Position numbers and translations under genes: made by a program
Assembly: GCA_045590215.1 (NCBI GenBank)
Contig: JAZNQO010000040.1
Span: forward strand, 1-49,264
Direction of reading: 5' to 3'
From: RUG563 sp045590215
GTDB lineage: Bacteria; Bacillota; Clostridia; Christensenellales; Aristaeellaceae
DNA: 49,264 nucleotides
The notes under the pieces: model-generated
Databases searched by the model: none
Told to the model about the DNA's origin: nothing
Seen by the model: only the letters and a program-made list of their open reading frames with translations
Shown: in pieces, positions 33,317 through 41,014 of the stretch
How the letters are laid out: each line of letters begins with the position of its first letter
How positions within the stretch are numbered: position 1 is the first letter of the stretch

Positions 33317-34225
33317 TCAGTCCAGATACCGACAGGCCGCCATTGCCGCCACTGCGCCGTCAGCCGCCGCCGTTACCACCTGACGGATGCTCTTGCTTCG
33401 GCAGTCCCCGGCCACGAAAAGACCGTCCGTCTGTGTCAGGCAGTCTTCCTTGCTATCGAAGTAGCCCCAGCTATTGAGAGCGGCGAACGAGGCAAAAGCG
33501 TCGTTTTCCGGCACCAGGCCAACTGCCAAAAATGCGCCGTCCACCTTCAGGGAAAAGCTTTCGCCCGTTTCCTGATTTTGAAGCGTCAGGCCGGAAAGCG
33601 TGCCGTTTTCGCTTTGGTATGCCGTCACGATGGTGTTGAAATGCGCTTCCACATTTTCTTTTTCCATCAGCGCATTCGCCAGCTTCTTTTCCCCGGTGAA
33701 TCCGTTCAGGTTCTGCACTACCGTCACTTTTTTGCACACTTCGCTCAACAGCAGGGCTTCCTGCAATGCGGAATTGCCACCACCGATCATTGCCACTTCC
33801 TGTCCGGCGTAAAACGCACCGTCGCACACGGCGCAGAAGGAAAGCCCGCTGCCGATCAGCTCTTCTTCGCCCGGGAGATTCAGCATACGGTGCTTTACGC
33901 CCGTGGCCAGAATCACCGCTTTCCCTTCAAACGTGTTTTCTTCCTCGGTGAACACACGGAAAAAGTTATCAGCCTTTTCCAGCCCTGTCACCTTTTCCAT
34001 CTCCATTTCGGCTCCAAGGTTCATGGCCTGTTCCGTCAGCTGTTCCGCAAATTCGGAGCCGCTGATTTCCTGAAAGCCGGGGATGTTTTCCACCTTTGGG
34101 GAATAGGCAATCTGGCCGCCGAAGCCATTCTTTTCAATGACCAATACGCTCTTGCCTGCACGCAGGGCGTAAATGGCCGCCGTCAGCCCAGCCGGGCCGC
34201 CGCCAACAATGATAATATCATACAT
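33317..34225 (-). CDS. trxB: Thioredoxin reductase-like flavoprotein
   Basis: A 302-residue two-domain FAD/NAD(P)H protein of the thioredoxin reductase class. The FAD loop is IIVGGGPAGLTAA (5-17), the redox-active disulfide CAVC at 131-134, the NADPH loop MIGGGNSALQEA and the C-terminal FAD motif GLFVAGDCRSK. It transfers electrons from NAD(P)H, or reduced ferredoxin in some Clostridia, to thioredoxin or a glutaredoxin-like partner. It lies directly downstream of nrdD, whose product carries a glutaredoxin-like domain with a CPNC motif, so it may supply that domain. AAAGGAAA lies about 9-11 nt upstream of the ATG. Confidence 0.88.
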   Translation of the reverse strand: MYDIIIVGGGPAGLTAAIYALRAGKSVLVIEKNGFGGQIAYSPKVENIPGFQEISGSEFAEQLTEQAMNLGAEMEMEKVTGLEKADNFFRVFTEEENTFEGKAVILATGVKHRMLNLPGEEELIGSGLSFCAVCDGAFYAGQEVAMIGGGNSALQEALLLSEVCKKVTVVQNLNGFTGEKKLANALMEKENVEAHFNTIVTAYQSENGTLSGLTLQNQETGESFSLKVDGAFLAVGLVPENDAFASFAALNSWGYFDSKEDCLTQTDGLFVAGDCRSKSIRQVVTAAADGAVAAMAACRYLD

Positions 34226-34251
34226 GGGAGATGTTTCCTTTCTGGTGATTT

Positions 34252-34330
34252 TCGGGAGGGAATTTCTTCAGGAAAAGAAAGCCTCTCCCGTGCCTACCCC
34301 AAGAAACCGAATCCGGATGGGAGGGGAATG
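34252..34330 (+). repeat. Dispersed hairpin repeat, copy C
   Basis: TTCGGGAGGG, inner TTTCTT/AAGAAA, CCTCTCCCG, then TGCCTACCCCAAGAAACCGA and a final GGGGAATG. Same plan as copies A (11341) and B (11494), with a different inner stem and a longer end. Confidence 0.55.
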
Positions 34331-34360
34331 AAAATACAGGGTTGTGTGCCGGTTGAACAA
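34331..34360 (-). promoter_or_regulatory. Weak promoter candidate for the trxB-like gene
   Basis: On the minus strand TTGTTC (34360-34355), 18-nt spacer, TATTTT (34336-34331). It sits between the nrdD terminator and trxB, where a promoter is needed. Confidence 0.4.
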
Positions 34361-34385
34361 AAAAGGGGAGAAATGGGTTTTCCTG

Positions 34386-34430
34386 AAAAAGCGCAGGGAA
34401 AAACCGTTCTTGCAAATGGTTTTCCCCTGC
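34386..34430 (-). terminator. Intrinsic terminator of nrdD
   Basis: Minus-strand GCAGGGGAAAACC (34430-34418) pairs with GGTTTTTCCCTGC (34405-34393), followed by GCTTTTTC. Confidence 0.85.
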
Positions 34431-34444
34431 GGAAGATGATGCTC

Positions 34445-36823
34445 TTACTTGGTCAGATATTTCTTGATTTCCGGCACGCTATAGTAGTTCACATGATTTT
34501 CGTCATCGGCGATGACCAGCGTGGGTGCGCCCTTCACGCCATACTTCAGGCACAGATCCTTATGATCGTCGGCGATCAGCTTTTCGTAGGGAACCCCAGC
34601 CTTATTCAGCAGGTTTTCCGCTACCCGGCAATTGGGGCAGGTGACACGGGAGAACAGCATCACTTTGGCGTTGGTGGCAACTTCTGCCTTTTCTTCTTTT
34701 TCGCAGCAGCAGCATTCCTGCACGGGCTTTTCTGCTACGGTGGTTTTCAGGGTGGAGGCACCCATATTATACACCTTGCGGTCCTTGAATTCCTGGCTCT
34801 TGCCGTCGTTCCAGTTCTGCACCGGGCGATAGTAGCCGGTGATGCGGCTATACACTTCGGTCTTGCGGCCGCAATGGGGGCAGGTGTACTGTTCGCCGGT
34901 GAGATAGCCATGATCTGCGCAGACGGAATAGGTGGGGCTCATGGTGTAGTAAGGCAGCTTAAAGTTTTCAGCAATCTTGCGAACCAAGTCTGCCGCAGCT
35001 TTCCAATCCGGCAGCTTTTCGCCGAGGAAAGCATGGAACACCGTACCGGAGGTATAGCGGGTTTGCAGTTCGTCCTGCACTTCCAAAGCGGAGAAGATAT
35101 CTTCCGTATAGCCAACAGGCAGGTGAGAAGAGTTGGTGTAGTAAGGCGTGCCGTTTTCGTTGGCGGTGATGATATCCGGGAATTCTTCCTTATCATGCTT
35201 GGCGAAGCGATAGGTGGTGGATTCCGCAGGGGTGGCTTCCAGATTATACAGATCGCCATACATTTCCTGATAATCGGACAGGCGTTCACGCATATGATCC
35301 AGCACTTCCTGGGCAAATTTCTGGGTCTTTTCGTTGGTCAAATCAGCCTGCAGCCACTTGGCATTCAGGCCTACTTCGTTCATGCCGATGAGGCCGATGG
35401 TGGAGAAGTGGTTGGCGAAGGTGCCAAGGTAACGCTTGGTATAAGGATACAGGCCGTTTTCAAGCAGCTGGGTGATGACCTGACGCTTGGTTTTCAGGCT
35501 GCGTGCGGAGATGTCCATAAGCTTATCCAGACGCTTATAGAAGTCCGCTTCGTCGCTGGCCAGATAAGCAATGCGGGGCAGGTTAATCGTCACCACGCCG
35601 ATGGAGCCGGTGGATTCGCCGCTGCCGAAGAAGCCGCCGCTCTTTTTGCGCAGTTCACGAAGGTCAAGACGCAGCCGGCAGCACATGGAACGCACGTCGG
35701 AGGGTTCCATATCGGAGTTGATATAGTTGGAGAAGTAGGGCGTGCCGTACTTGGCCGTCATTTCAAAGAGCAGCTTATTGTTTTCCGTTTCGCTCCAGTC
35801 AAAGTCACGGGTGATGGAGTAAGTGGGGATAGGATACTGGAAGCCGCGGCCATTGGCGTCGCCTTCAATCATGATTTCGATGAAGGCTTTATTGACCATG
35901 TCCATTTCCTTTTTGCAGTCGCCGTAGGTGAAGTCCATTTCCTTGCCGCCGATGATGGCAGGAAGATCCTTCAGGTCGTTGGGCACCGTCCAGTCCAGCG
36001 TGATATTGGAGAAGGGAGCCTGCGTGCCCCAGCGGGAGGGGGTATTCACGCCATAGACGAAGGACTGGATGCACTGCTTGACTTCCTTCTGGTTCAGGTT
36101 ATCCACCTTCACAAAGGGAGCAAGATAGGTATCGAAAGAGGAGAAGGCCTGCGCCCCTGCCCATTCATTCTGCATGATGCCAAGGAAATTCACCATCTGG
36201 TTGCACAGGGTGGACAGATGGCTGGCCGGGGCGGAAGTGATCTTGCCGGGTACACCGCCAAGGCCTTCCAGAATGAGCTGCTTGAGGCTCCAGCCGGCGC
36301 AATAGCCGGTGAGCATGGAAAGGTCATGCAGGTGGATAGCAGCAGTGCGGTGGGCTTCTGCGATTTCCTGATCATAAATTTCGCTGAGCCAGTAATTGGC
36401 CGTGATGGCACCGGAATTGGACAGAATCAGGCCGCCTACGGAATAAGTGACCGTGGAGTTTTCCTTCACACGCCAATCGTTGATCTGGAGATAATTATCC
36501 ACCAGATCTTTATAGTTCAGCAGGGTGGAATTGATATTGCGCACCTTTTCACGCTGCTTGCGGTAGAGGATATAGGCTTTGGCTACATCGTTATAACCGG
36601 CATCGGACAGCACCTTTTCCACGCTGTCCTGAATATCTTCCACGGCGATGCAGTCGTCCTTGATTTTTGCTTCAAAATCGGCACTGACCTGCAAAGCCAA
36701 AAGATTGATCACACTGGGATGATATTGCTTGCCCAGCGCATCAAAAGCCTTGATCATAGCACCGGTAATCTTGCTGATCTCAAAATCTACCTTGCCGCCG
36801 TCCCTTTTTACTACCTGATACAT
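34445..36823 (-). CDS. nrdD: Anaerobic ribonucleoside-triphosphate reductase with C-terminal glutaredoxin-like domain
   Basis: A 792-residue class III ribonucleotide reductase that makes deoxynucleotides under anaerobic conditions. An ATP-cone (about 1-90, YQVVKRDGGKVDFE) gives allosteric control. The glycyl radical lies in the YSRITGYYRPV segment, next to zinc-site Cys in CPHCGRK. After a linker containing CCCC, residues about 720-792 form a glutaredoxin/thioredoxin-like domain with C729-P-N-C732 in SRVTCPNC and a cis-Pro in KGAPTLVI. Ordinary NrdD ends near 700-720 residues, so this is a fusion with its own reductant domain. The start at 36823 has AGGAGG 8 nt upstream. Its promoter has paired NrdR-type boxes. 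Confidence 0.95.
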   Translation of the reverse strand: MYQVVKRDGGKVDFEISKITGAMIKAFDALGKQYHPSVINLLALQVSADFEAKIKDDCIAVEDIQDSVEKVLSDAGYNDVAKAYILYRKQREKVRNINSTLLNYKDLVDNYLQINDWRVKENSTVTYSVGGLILSNSGAITANYWLSEIYDQEIAEAHRTAAIHLHDLSMLTGYCAGWSLKQLILEGLGGVPGKITSAPASHLSTLCNQMVNFLGIMQNEWAGAQAFSSFDTYLAPFVKVDNLNQKEVKQCIQSFVYGVNTPSRWGTQAPFSNITLDWTVPNDLKDLPAIIGGKEMDFTYGDCKKEMDMVNKAFIEIMIEGDANGRGFQYPIPTYSITRDFDWSETENNKLLFEMTAKYGTPYFSNYINSDMEPSDVRSMCCRLRLDLRELRKKSGGFFGSGESTGSIGVVTINLPRIAYLASDEADFYKRLDKLMDISARSLKTKRQVITQLLENGLYPYTKRYLGTFANHFSTIGLIGMNEVGLNAKWLQADLTNEKTQKFAQEVLDHMRERLSDYQEMYGDLYNLEATPAESTTYRFAKHDKEEFPDIITANENGTPYYTNSSHLPVGYTEDIFSALEVQDELQTRYTSGTVFHAFLGEKLPDWKAAADLVRKIAENFKLPYYTMSPTYSVCADHGYLTGEQYTCPHCGRKTEVYSRITGYYRPVQNWNDGKSQEFKDRKVYNMGASTLKTTVAEKPVQECCCCEKEEKAEVATNAKVMLFSRVTCPNCRVAENLLNKAGVPYEKLIADDHKDLCLKYGVKGAPTLVIADDENHVNYYSVPEIKKYLTK

Positions 36824-36920
36824 GGTTTTTTCCTCCTGTAATCTTTTCAAACACTATATACATAAACAAAAAATGAATAACATAAACAATAAATTGGGAA
36901 TTTATTTTCATTCCGTTACG

Positions 36921-36974
36921 GAAAAAGAAAACGGATGGCTGTTTCCTGTTTTTGCACAGGGAGACAGCATCCGT
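36921..36974 (-). terminator. Terminator-like hairpin at the start of the nrdD transcript
   Basis: On the minus strand ACGGATGCTGTCTCCCTG (36974-36957) pairs with CAGGAAACAGCCATCCGT (36948-36931), with small internal mismatches, followed by TTTTCTTTTTC. It lies directly downstream of the nrdD -10 box. It can end nrdG transcripts and may also attenuate nrdD. Confidence 0.72.
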
Positions 36975-37003
36975 ATTATAGCCGATATCGGGGTGAATGT
37001 CAA
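36975..37003 (-). promoter_or_regulatory. Consensus sigma-A promoter of nrdD
   Basis: On the minus strand TTGACA (37003-36998), 17-nt spacer, TATAAT (36980-36975). The -35 lies inside the second NrdR-type box. Confidence 0.9.
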
Positions 37004-37046
37004 TATGTTGTACAGAAATATTTTTGCAAAATACAATATATTGTGT
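36998..37046 (-). promoter_or_regulatory. Paired NrdR-type operator boxes
   Basis: Box 1 on the minus strand is ACACAATATATTGTAT (37046-37031). Box 2 is GTACAACATATTGACA (37013-36998). Their shared cores, CAATATATTG and CAACATATTG, are 33 bases apart, three helical turns, as NrdR requires. Box 2 overlaps the -35 element, so NrdR bound with dATP/ATP should repress nrdD. Confidence 0.85.
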
Positions 37047-37066
37047 ACGCGAGCTGCGGACAGGGT

Positions 37067-37771
37067 TTACTTACTGCGGACAGAAACCTGCTCCACATAG
37101 GGGGCAAGAAGAGAAACATAGCGTTCCATGGCCGCTTCATCCGGCGCAGAAAGCCCGGAAAAGGCCACGGTGTCCCTGTCCACAAACCCTTGCAGGAACA
37201 GCTTTTCCGGCTTTTTCGAGCCGGAAATTTCGCTGAGCCATTTGCCCATTTCCAAGATAGATTCCTCATCATGCAGGGGAGAAACCACCGTTGTGCGAAG
37301 CTCGTAAGGGATGGGGGAAGACACAAGATATTGTATGCTTCTTTCAATATCCCCAAGATGCAGATTTTCTGTTCCGGCGGTTACGGCATACCGGGCCGGA
37401 CTGTTTTTCACATCCATGGCGATGTAATCAATGAGCCCTTCCTGCACAAGATGCTGTATCACGTCCGGGCGGCTGCCGTTGGTATCCAGCTTCACAGCGT
37501 AGCCAAGGGCCTTTATTTGTGCCAGAAGGTCAGGCAAGCCGGGATAGAGTGTGGGCTCGCCACCGCTGATACATACGCCGTCGAGCAACCCTTTTCTTGA
37601 TTGCAGGAAGCGCAGGAAGGCTTCTTCCTCCATGAAATCCACAGGTTTTCCGGCAATCAGCTCGCTGTTATGGCAAAAAGGGCAACGCCAATTGCAGCCC
37701 TGCAGGAACACCGTGCAGGCTACTTTGCCGGGAAAATCCAGAAGGGTCATTTTTTGCAGGCCGGAAATCAT
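37067..37771 (-). CDS. nrdG: Anaerobic ribonucleotide reductase activase
   Basis: A 234-residue radical SAM enzyme. The [4Fe-4S] site is CNWRCPFC (Cys at about 26, 30 and 33, the CxxxCxxC pattern), and the GGEP motif follows in CISGGEPTLYPG, with DTNGS and YIAMDVKNSP later. It cleaves S-adenosylmethionine to place the glycyl radical on NrdD. This is the longer NrdG type of Bacillota. AAGGAGG lies 7 nt upstream of the ATG. It is upstream of nrdD but has its own promoter and an own transcript end, so order is nrdG then nrdD as separate units, the reverse of the usual nrdD-nrdG order. Confidence 0.94.
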   Translation of the reverse strand: MISGLQKMTLLDFPGKVACTVFLQGCNWRCPFCHNSELIAGKPVDFMEEEAFLRFLQSRKGLLDGVCISGGEPTLYPGLPDLLAQIKALGYAVKLDTNGSRPDVIQHLVQEGLIDYIAMDVKNSPARYAVTAGTENLHLGDIERSIQYLVSSPIPYELRTTVVSPLHDEESILEMGKWLSEISGSKKPEKLFLQGFVDRDTVAFSGLSAPDEAAMERYVSLLAPYVEQVSVRSK

Positions 37772-37815
37772 GAAAAAGCCTCCTTATGTAAAACGCAGCC
37801 GCTTTGCTCTTTTTC

Positions 37816-37843
37816 ATTGTATCATGAAATCGGGGATTTGCAA
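37816..37843 (-). promoter_or_regulatory. Promoter candidate of nrdG
   Basis: On the minus strand TTGCAA (37843-37838), 16-nt spacer, TACAAT (37821-37816). No NrdR-type box is seen here. Confidence 0.65.
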
Positions 37844-37878
37844 GACAGAAAAAAGCGGCTTTTCATGGGAAAAGAGGG

Positions 37879-37907
37879 TGGCGCAAAAGGAAAAGATATG
37901 CTATAAT
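37879..37907 (+). promoter_or_regulatory. Extended -10 promoter of the sugar cassette
   Basis: TATAAT (37902-37907) preceded by TATGC, an extended -10 form, with a poor -35 (TGGCGC, 37879-37884). The weak -35 suggests an activator could be needed. Confidence 0.65.
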
Positions 37908-37951
37908 AAAGCCAACAAAAAGTTTTCATATCAGGCAAGGAGGAATTTTGT

Positions 37952-38983
37952 ATGTCTCAATTCCGTTTTTCCGTTGGTCCCTGGAATGTTCACACCGGTG
38001 CTGATTCCTATGGCCCGGCTACCCGTAACGATATTGCTTTGGAAGAAAAATTTGCAAAGTTCAGCGAGCTGGGCTTTGATGCCGTGCAGTTTCATGATGA
38101 CGATGTGGTGCCCAACATGAACGACCTTTCCGAAGAAGAAATCAAGGCGGAAGCCCGGAAAGTGAAAGCGATGCTGGATAAATACAAGCTGAAAGCGGAA
38201 TTTGTGGCTCCGAGGCTGTGGATGGATCCCCATACCAAGGACGGCGGCTATACCAGTACCGGAAAAGAAGACCGGGAATTTGCGCTGTGGCGGTCTTTCC
38301 GCTCCATTGATATTGCAAGGGAATTGGATTGCGATCTGATTGTTTTGTGGCTGGCAAGAGAAGGCACTCTGTGCGCCGAAGCCAAGAGCCCGGTGGAAGC
38401 AACAAAGCAGATTGTGGAAGCCATCAATGCAATGCTTGAGTACGACAAAACCATCCGGGTTTGCATTGAGCCCAAGCCCAATGAGCCCATTGACCGTTCC
38501 TTCTGCGGCACCATCGGCCATGTGATGGCGGTTTCCGCTGCTACTATTGACCCTGCCCGTGTGGGCGGCAATCTGGAAAGTGCCCATGCAGTGCTGGCCG
38601 GCCTTGACCCTGCCAACGAAATCGGCTTTGCCTTGGCCTTTGACAAGCTGTTTACCGTCCATATGAACGACCAGAACGGCATCCGCTATGATCAGGATAA
38701 ATCCTTCGGCGTGGAAAACCTGCGGGCGGCGTTCAACCAGGTGAAAGTGCTGATGGAAAACGGTTATGGCAGCAAAGGGGAATATGTGGGGCTGGACGTG
38801 AAGGCTATGCGCACCACCAGTGACGAAGACAGCTATGAGCATCTGAAAAACTCCCTGACCATCTTCAAGGTCTTGGAAGAAAAGGTAAAGAAATACGATT
38901 ACGCCTATGCACAAAAGCTGATTGACGAAAGAAAGTTTGAACAGCTGGAAATGTATGTGGTGGGGCTCATTTTGGGCATCTGA
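37952..38983 (+). CDS. Xylose isomerase-like sugar isomerase
   Basis: A 343-residue TIM barrel resembling the short class I (Streptomyces-type) xylose isomerases. Key residues align: H48 in QFHDDD (ring-opening base), E173 and K175 in EPKPNEP, E209 and H212 in ESAH, D247 and D249 in YDQD, and D282. A two-residue deletion (VHMNDQNG instead of HIDLNGQNG) alters the metal 2 region, and it is about 45 residues shorter than the actinobacterial enzyme. It should interconvert an aldose and a ketose, but not necessarily xylose, since no xylulokinase follows. AAGGAGG lies about 8 nt upstream. It heads an operon with a PfkB kinase and a class II aldolase. Confidence 0.82.
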   Translation: MSQFRFSVGPWNVHTGADSYGPATRNDIALEEKFAKFSELGFDAVQFHDDDVVPNMNDLSEEEIKAEARKVKAMLDKYKLKAEFVAPRLWMDPHTKDGGYTSTGKEDREFALWRSFRSIDIARELDCDLIVLWLAREGTLCAEAKSPVEATKQIVEAINAMLEYDKTIRVCIEPKPNEPIDRSFCGTIGHVMAVSAATIDPARVGGNLESAHAVLAGLDPANEIGFALAFDKLFTVHMNDQNGIRYDQDKSFGVENLRAAFNQVKVLMENGYGSKGEYVGLDVKAMRTTSDEDSYEHLKNSLTIFKVLEEKVKKYDYAYAQKLIDERKFEQLEMYVVGLILGI

Positions 38984-38997
38984 AAGGCATAATGAAC

Positions 38998-39028
38998 GGC
39001 CTGTCGGCAAAACGGCAGGCCTTCTTTT
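38998..39028 (+). terminator. Partial terminator or processing hairpin inside the sugar cassette
   Basis: GGCCTG (38998-39003) pairs with CAGGCC (39016-39021), with CGGC/CG inner bases, then TTCTTTT. Between isomerase and kinase it may lower downstream expression. Confidence 0.6.
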
Positions 39029-39044
39029 ACAGGAGAAGGACGGC

Positions 39045-40163
39045 ATGAAAAAACATCATGTGATTGCGGCAGGGCATATTTGTCTGGATATTACGCCCGT
39101 TTTCCCGTGGGATCGGCAGGTTTCGGATATCGGAGATTTATTAGTGCCAGGGAAGCTGATTGAAATGGGCGATGTGAGCGTGCATACTGGCGGCAGCGTG
39201 GCCAATACCGGGCTTGCGCTGAAGATTATGGGCAATGATGTGCGGCTGCTTGGAAAGGTCGGGGATGACGCCTTTGGGGCGATGGTGCGTGATATGCTGC
39301 AAAAACACGGTGCCGGAGGGCTGATTGTGGATAAAGAAAGCTCCACTTCCTATTCCGTGGTGCTGGCTATTCCCGGTATGGATCGCATTTTTCTGCACAA
39401 TGCCGGGGCAAATAACACCTTTTCCGCTGCCGATATTCCGGAAGATGCTTTGACGGATGCTGCGCTTTTCCATTTCGGCTATCCGCCGCTGATGAAAAAG
39501 ATGTATGCGGAAGACGGCAAAGAACTTAAGCAGATGTTTCAAAGGATGAAGGAAAAGGGCATGGTGACAAGTCTGGATATGGCGGCCATTGACCCCAGCC
39601 GGGACGCCGGAAAACAGGATTGGAAAAAGATACTGGGGAATGTGCTGCCCTATGTGGATTTTTTTGTGCCCAGCTTTGAAGAGCTTCTGTTTATGCTGGA
39701 CAGGCCGCTGTATGAAGAAAGGGCAAAAGGCGGCGATATGACAGAAGGACTGGACACGGAAAAATACGCCATGCCGCTGGCTGAACAATGCGTCCAGATG
39801 GGCTGCGGTGCAGCGTTGATTAAATGCGGGCTTTCCGGGCTGGTGTACGCAACGGGCACGGAAGAAAGAATCAAGGAAATGGGCGAAAGAGGACGCATTC
39901 ATACGCCTTCCTGGACGGAGAAAAAGGGCAGACAACCCTGCTATCAAGCACAGAAGGTTGTTTCCGGCACAGGGGCTGGGGATGTGAGCATAGCGGTGTA
40001 TCTGACGGCGGTATTGGACGGGGAAAGCCCTAAAATGTGTGCCGCATTGGCGGCAGCGCAAGGGGCGGCGTCCGTCACAAGCTACGATGCGCTGGGCGGC
40101 CTTTTGCCCATGGAAGAACTGAAAAAACGAATCCATGCCGGATGGCAGACGATGGAGGAATAA
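39045..40163 (+). CDS. PfkB-family carbohydrate kinase
   Basis: A 372-residue ribokinase/PfkB-family kinase. The N-terminal substrate motif is GGSVANTGLALKIMG with GKVGDDAFG, and the C-terminal ATP/anion-hole motif is SGTGAGD (G308-D313, D313 being the catalytic base). A longer insert of about 40 residues precedes this motif (AKGGDMTEGLDTEKY and EERIKEMGERGRIH). It probably phosphorylates a ketose at C1 or C6, made by the isomerase. The start at 39045 has AGGAGAAGGA 4-9 nt upstream; the frame is open further back inside the isomerase gene. The aldolase gene starts four bases after its stop. Confidence 0.88.
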   Translation: MKKHHVIAAGHICLDITPVFPWDRQVSDIGDLLVPGKLIEMGDVSVHTGGSVANTGLALKIMGNDVRLLGKVGDDAFGAMVRDMLQKHGAGGLIVDKESSTSYSVVLAIPGMDRIFLHNAGANNTFSAADIPEDALTDAALFHFGYPPLMKKMYAEDGKELKQMFQRMKEKGMVTSLDMAAIDPSRDAGKQDWKKILGNVLPYVDFFVPSFEELLFMLDRPLYEERAKGGDMTEGLDTEKYAMPLAEQCVQMGCGAALIKCGLSGLVYATGTEERIKEMGERGRIHTPSWTEKKGRQPCYQAQKVVSGTGAGDVSIAVYLTAVLDGESPKMCAALAAAQGAASVTSYDALGGLLPMEELKKRIHAGWQTMEE

Positions 40164-40167
40164 AAAG

Positions 40168-41013
40168 ATGCTGGTCAATATGAAAGAAATGCTGCAAAAG
40201 GCCAAGGAAGACCATTACGGCATCGGCTTTTTCAATGCGGTGAATGTGGAAATGGCACGAGCCATTATCGAAACGGCGGAGGAAATGAATGCCCCCGTTA
40301 TTGTGGGGACGGCGGAAATCCTGCTGCCGGCCATGCCGCTGGAAAGAGTGGCAGAATATCTGATTCCTATGGCAAAGAAGGCAAAGGTGCCGGTTTGTGT
40401 GCATTACGACCATGGGCTGACCTTTGAAAAGTGCATGGAAGCGTTGAAGCTGGGATTTTCTTCGGTGATGTATGATTGCTCCACGCTGCCCTATGAAGAA
40501 AATTTGGAAAAGGTAAAGCAGATGGTGGACATCTGTCACGCCATGGGAGCCACTGTGGAAGGGGAACTGGGCCATGTGGGGGACAACGAAGGGGCAGGGA
40601 AACTGGAAAACCCTGCGGATTTTTACACAGACCCACAGGCGGCACTGGACTTTGTGAAAAGAACGGGCGTGGATGCGCTGGCGGTGGCTGTTGGTAATGC
40701 CCATGGGGATTACAAATTTCCGCCAAAGCTGGATTTTGACAGGATTTCGGAGATTTCCGCCCTGACCGGCACGCCCCTTGTATTGCACGGCGGCAGCGGC
40801 CTTGCGGATGAAGATTTCCGGGAAGCGGCCAAGCGTGGCATTTGCAAAGTGAATATCTTTACGGATTTGGATAAGGCCGGAAAACGAGGCGCAGAAGAAG
40901 GCTTGAAGGCCGGTGCTGCCACCCTGATGGGCCTGATTCCCTATACCATCAAGGCCATGAAAGAAGTGGTAAGGGAAAAGATTGCCCTGTTCGGGGCGGA
41001 AGGAAAGGCCTGA
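40168..41013 (+). CDS. Class II (zinc) ketose-bisphosphate aldolase
   Basis: A 281-residue class II aldolase of the FbaA/GatY/KbaY family. Zn ligands are H82 (VHYDHG, with D81 the catalytic acid), H179 in GNAHG and H207 in LHGGSG; the GELGHVGDNE segment and VNIFTDLD phosphate site are also typical. It cleaves a ketose 1-phosphate or bisphosphate into two three-carbon pieces. Context, an isomerase and a PfkB kinase, makes a tagatose-, fructose- or related ketose-phosphate the likely substrate. GGAGG lies 9 nt upstream of ATG 40168, inside the end of the kinase gene. The GH18 gene begins one base after its stop. Confidence 0.92.
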   Translation: MLVNMKEMLQKAKEDHYGIGFFNAVNVEMARAIIETAEEMNAPVIVGTAEILLPAMPLERVAEYLIPMAKKAKVPVCVHYDHGLTFEKCMEALKLGFSSVMYDCSTLPYEENLEKVKQMVDICHAMGATVEGELGHVGDNEGAGKLENPADFYTDPQAALDFVKRTGVDALAVAVGNAHGDYKFPPKLDFDRISEISALTGTPLVLHGGSGLADEDFREAAKRGICKVNIFTDLDKAGKRGAEEGLKAGAATLMGLIPYTIKAMKEVVREKIALFGAEGKA

Positions 41014-41014
41014 T

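Larger units (their letters stand above)
36824..37066 (-). other. nrdD leader and regulatory region
   Basis: No gene in these 243 bases. From the nrdG side it holds NrdR-type boxes, a consensus promoter, a terminator-like hairpin at the transcript start and an A+T-rich leader containing two copies of TTGTTTATGT 21 bases apart (minus strand, about 36859-36889). A weaker promoter-like TATAGT element occurs near 36855. Confidence 0.65.

Noticed and set aside
33236..36841. A 1201-codon plus-strand frame opposite trxB and nrdD
   Set aside because: Shadow of two recognised minus-strand genes; it crosses a gene boundary and a bidirectional terminator, and shows no family signature.
37952..38983. 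Naming the isomerase xylA
   Set aside because: It is shorter than XylA, has an altered metal 2 loop and no xylulokinase nearby; the sugar is unknown.
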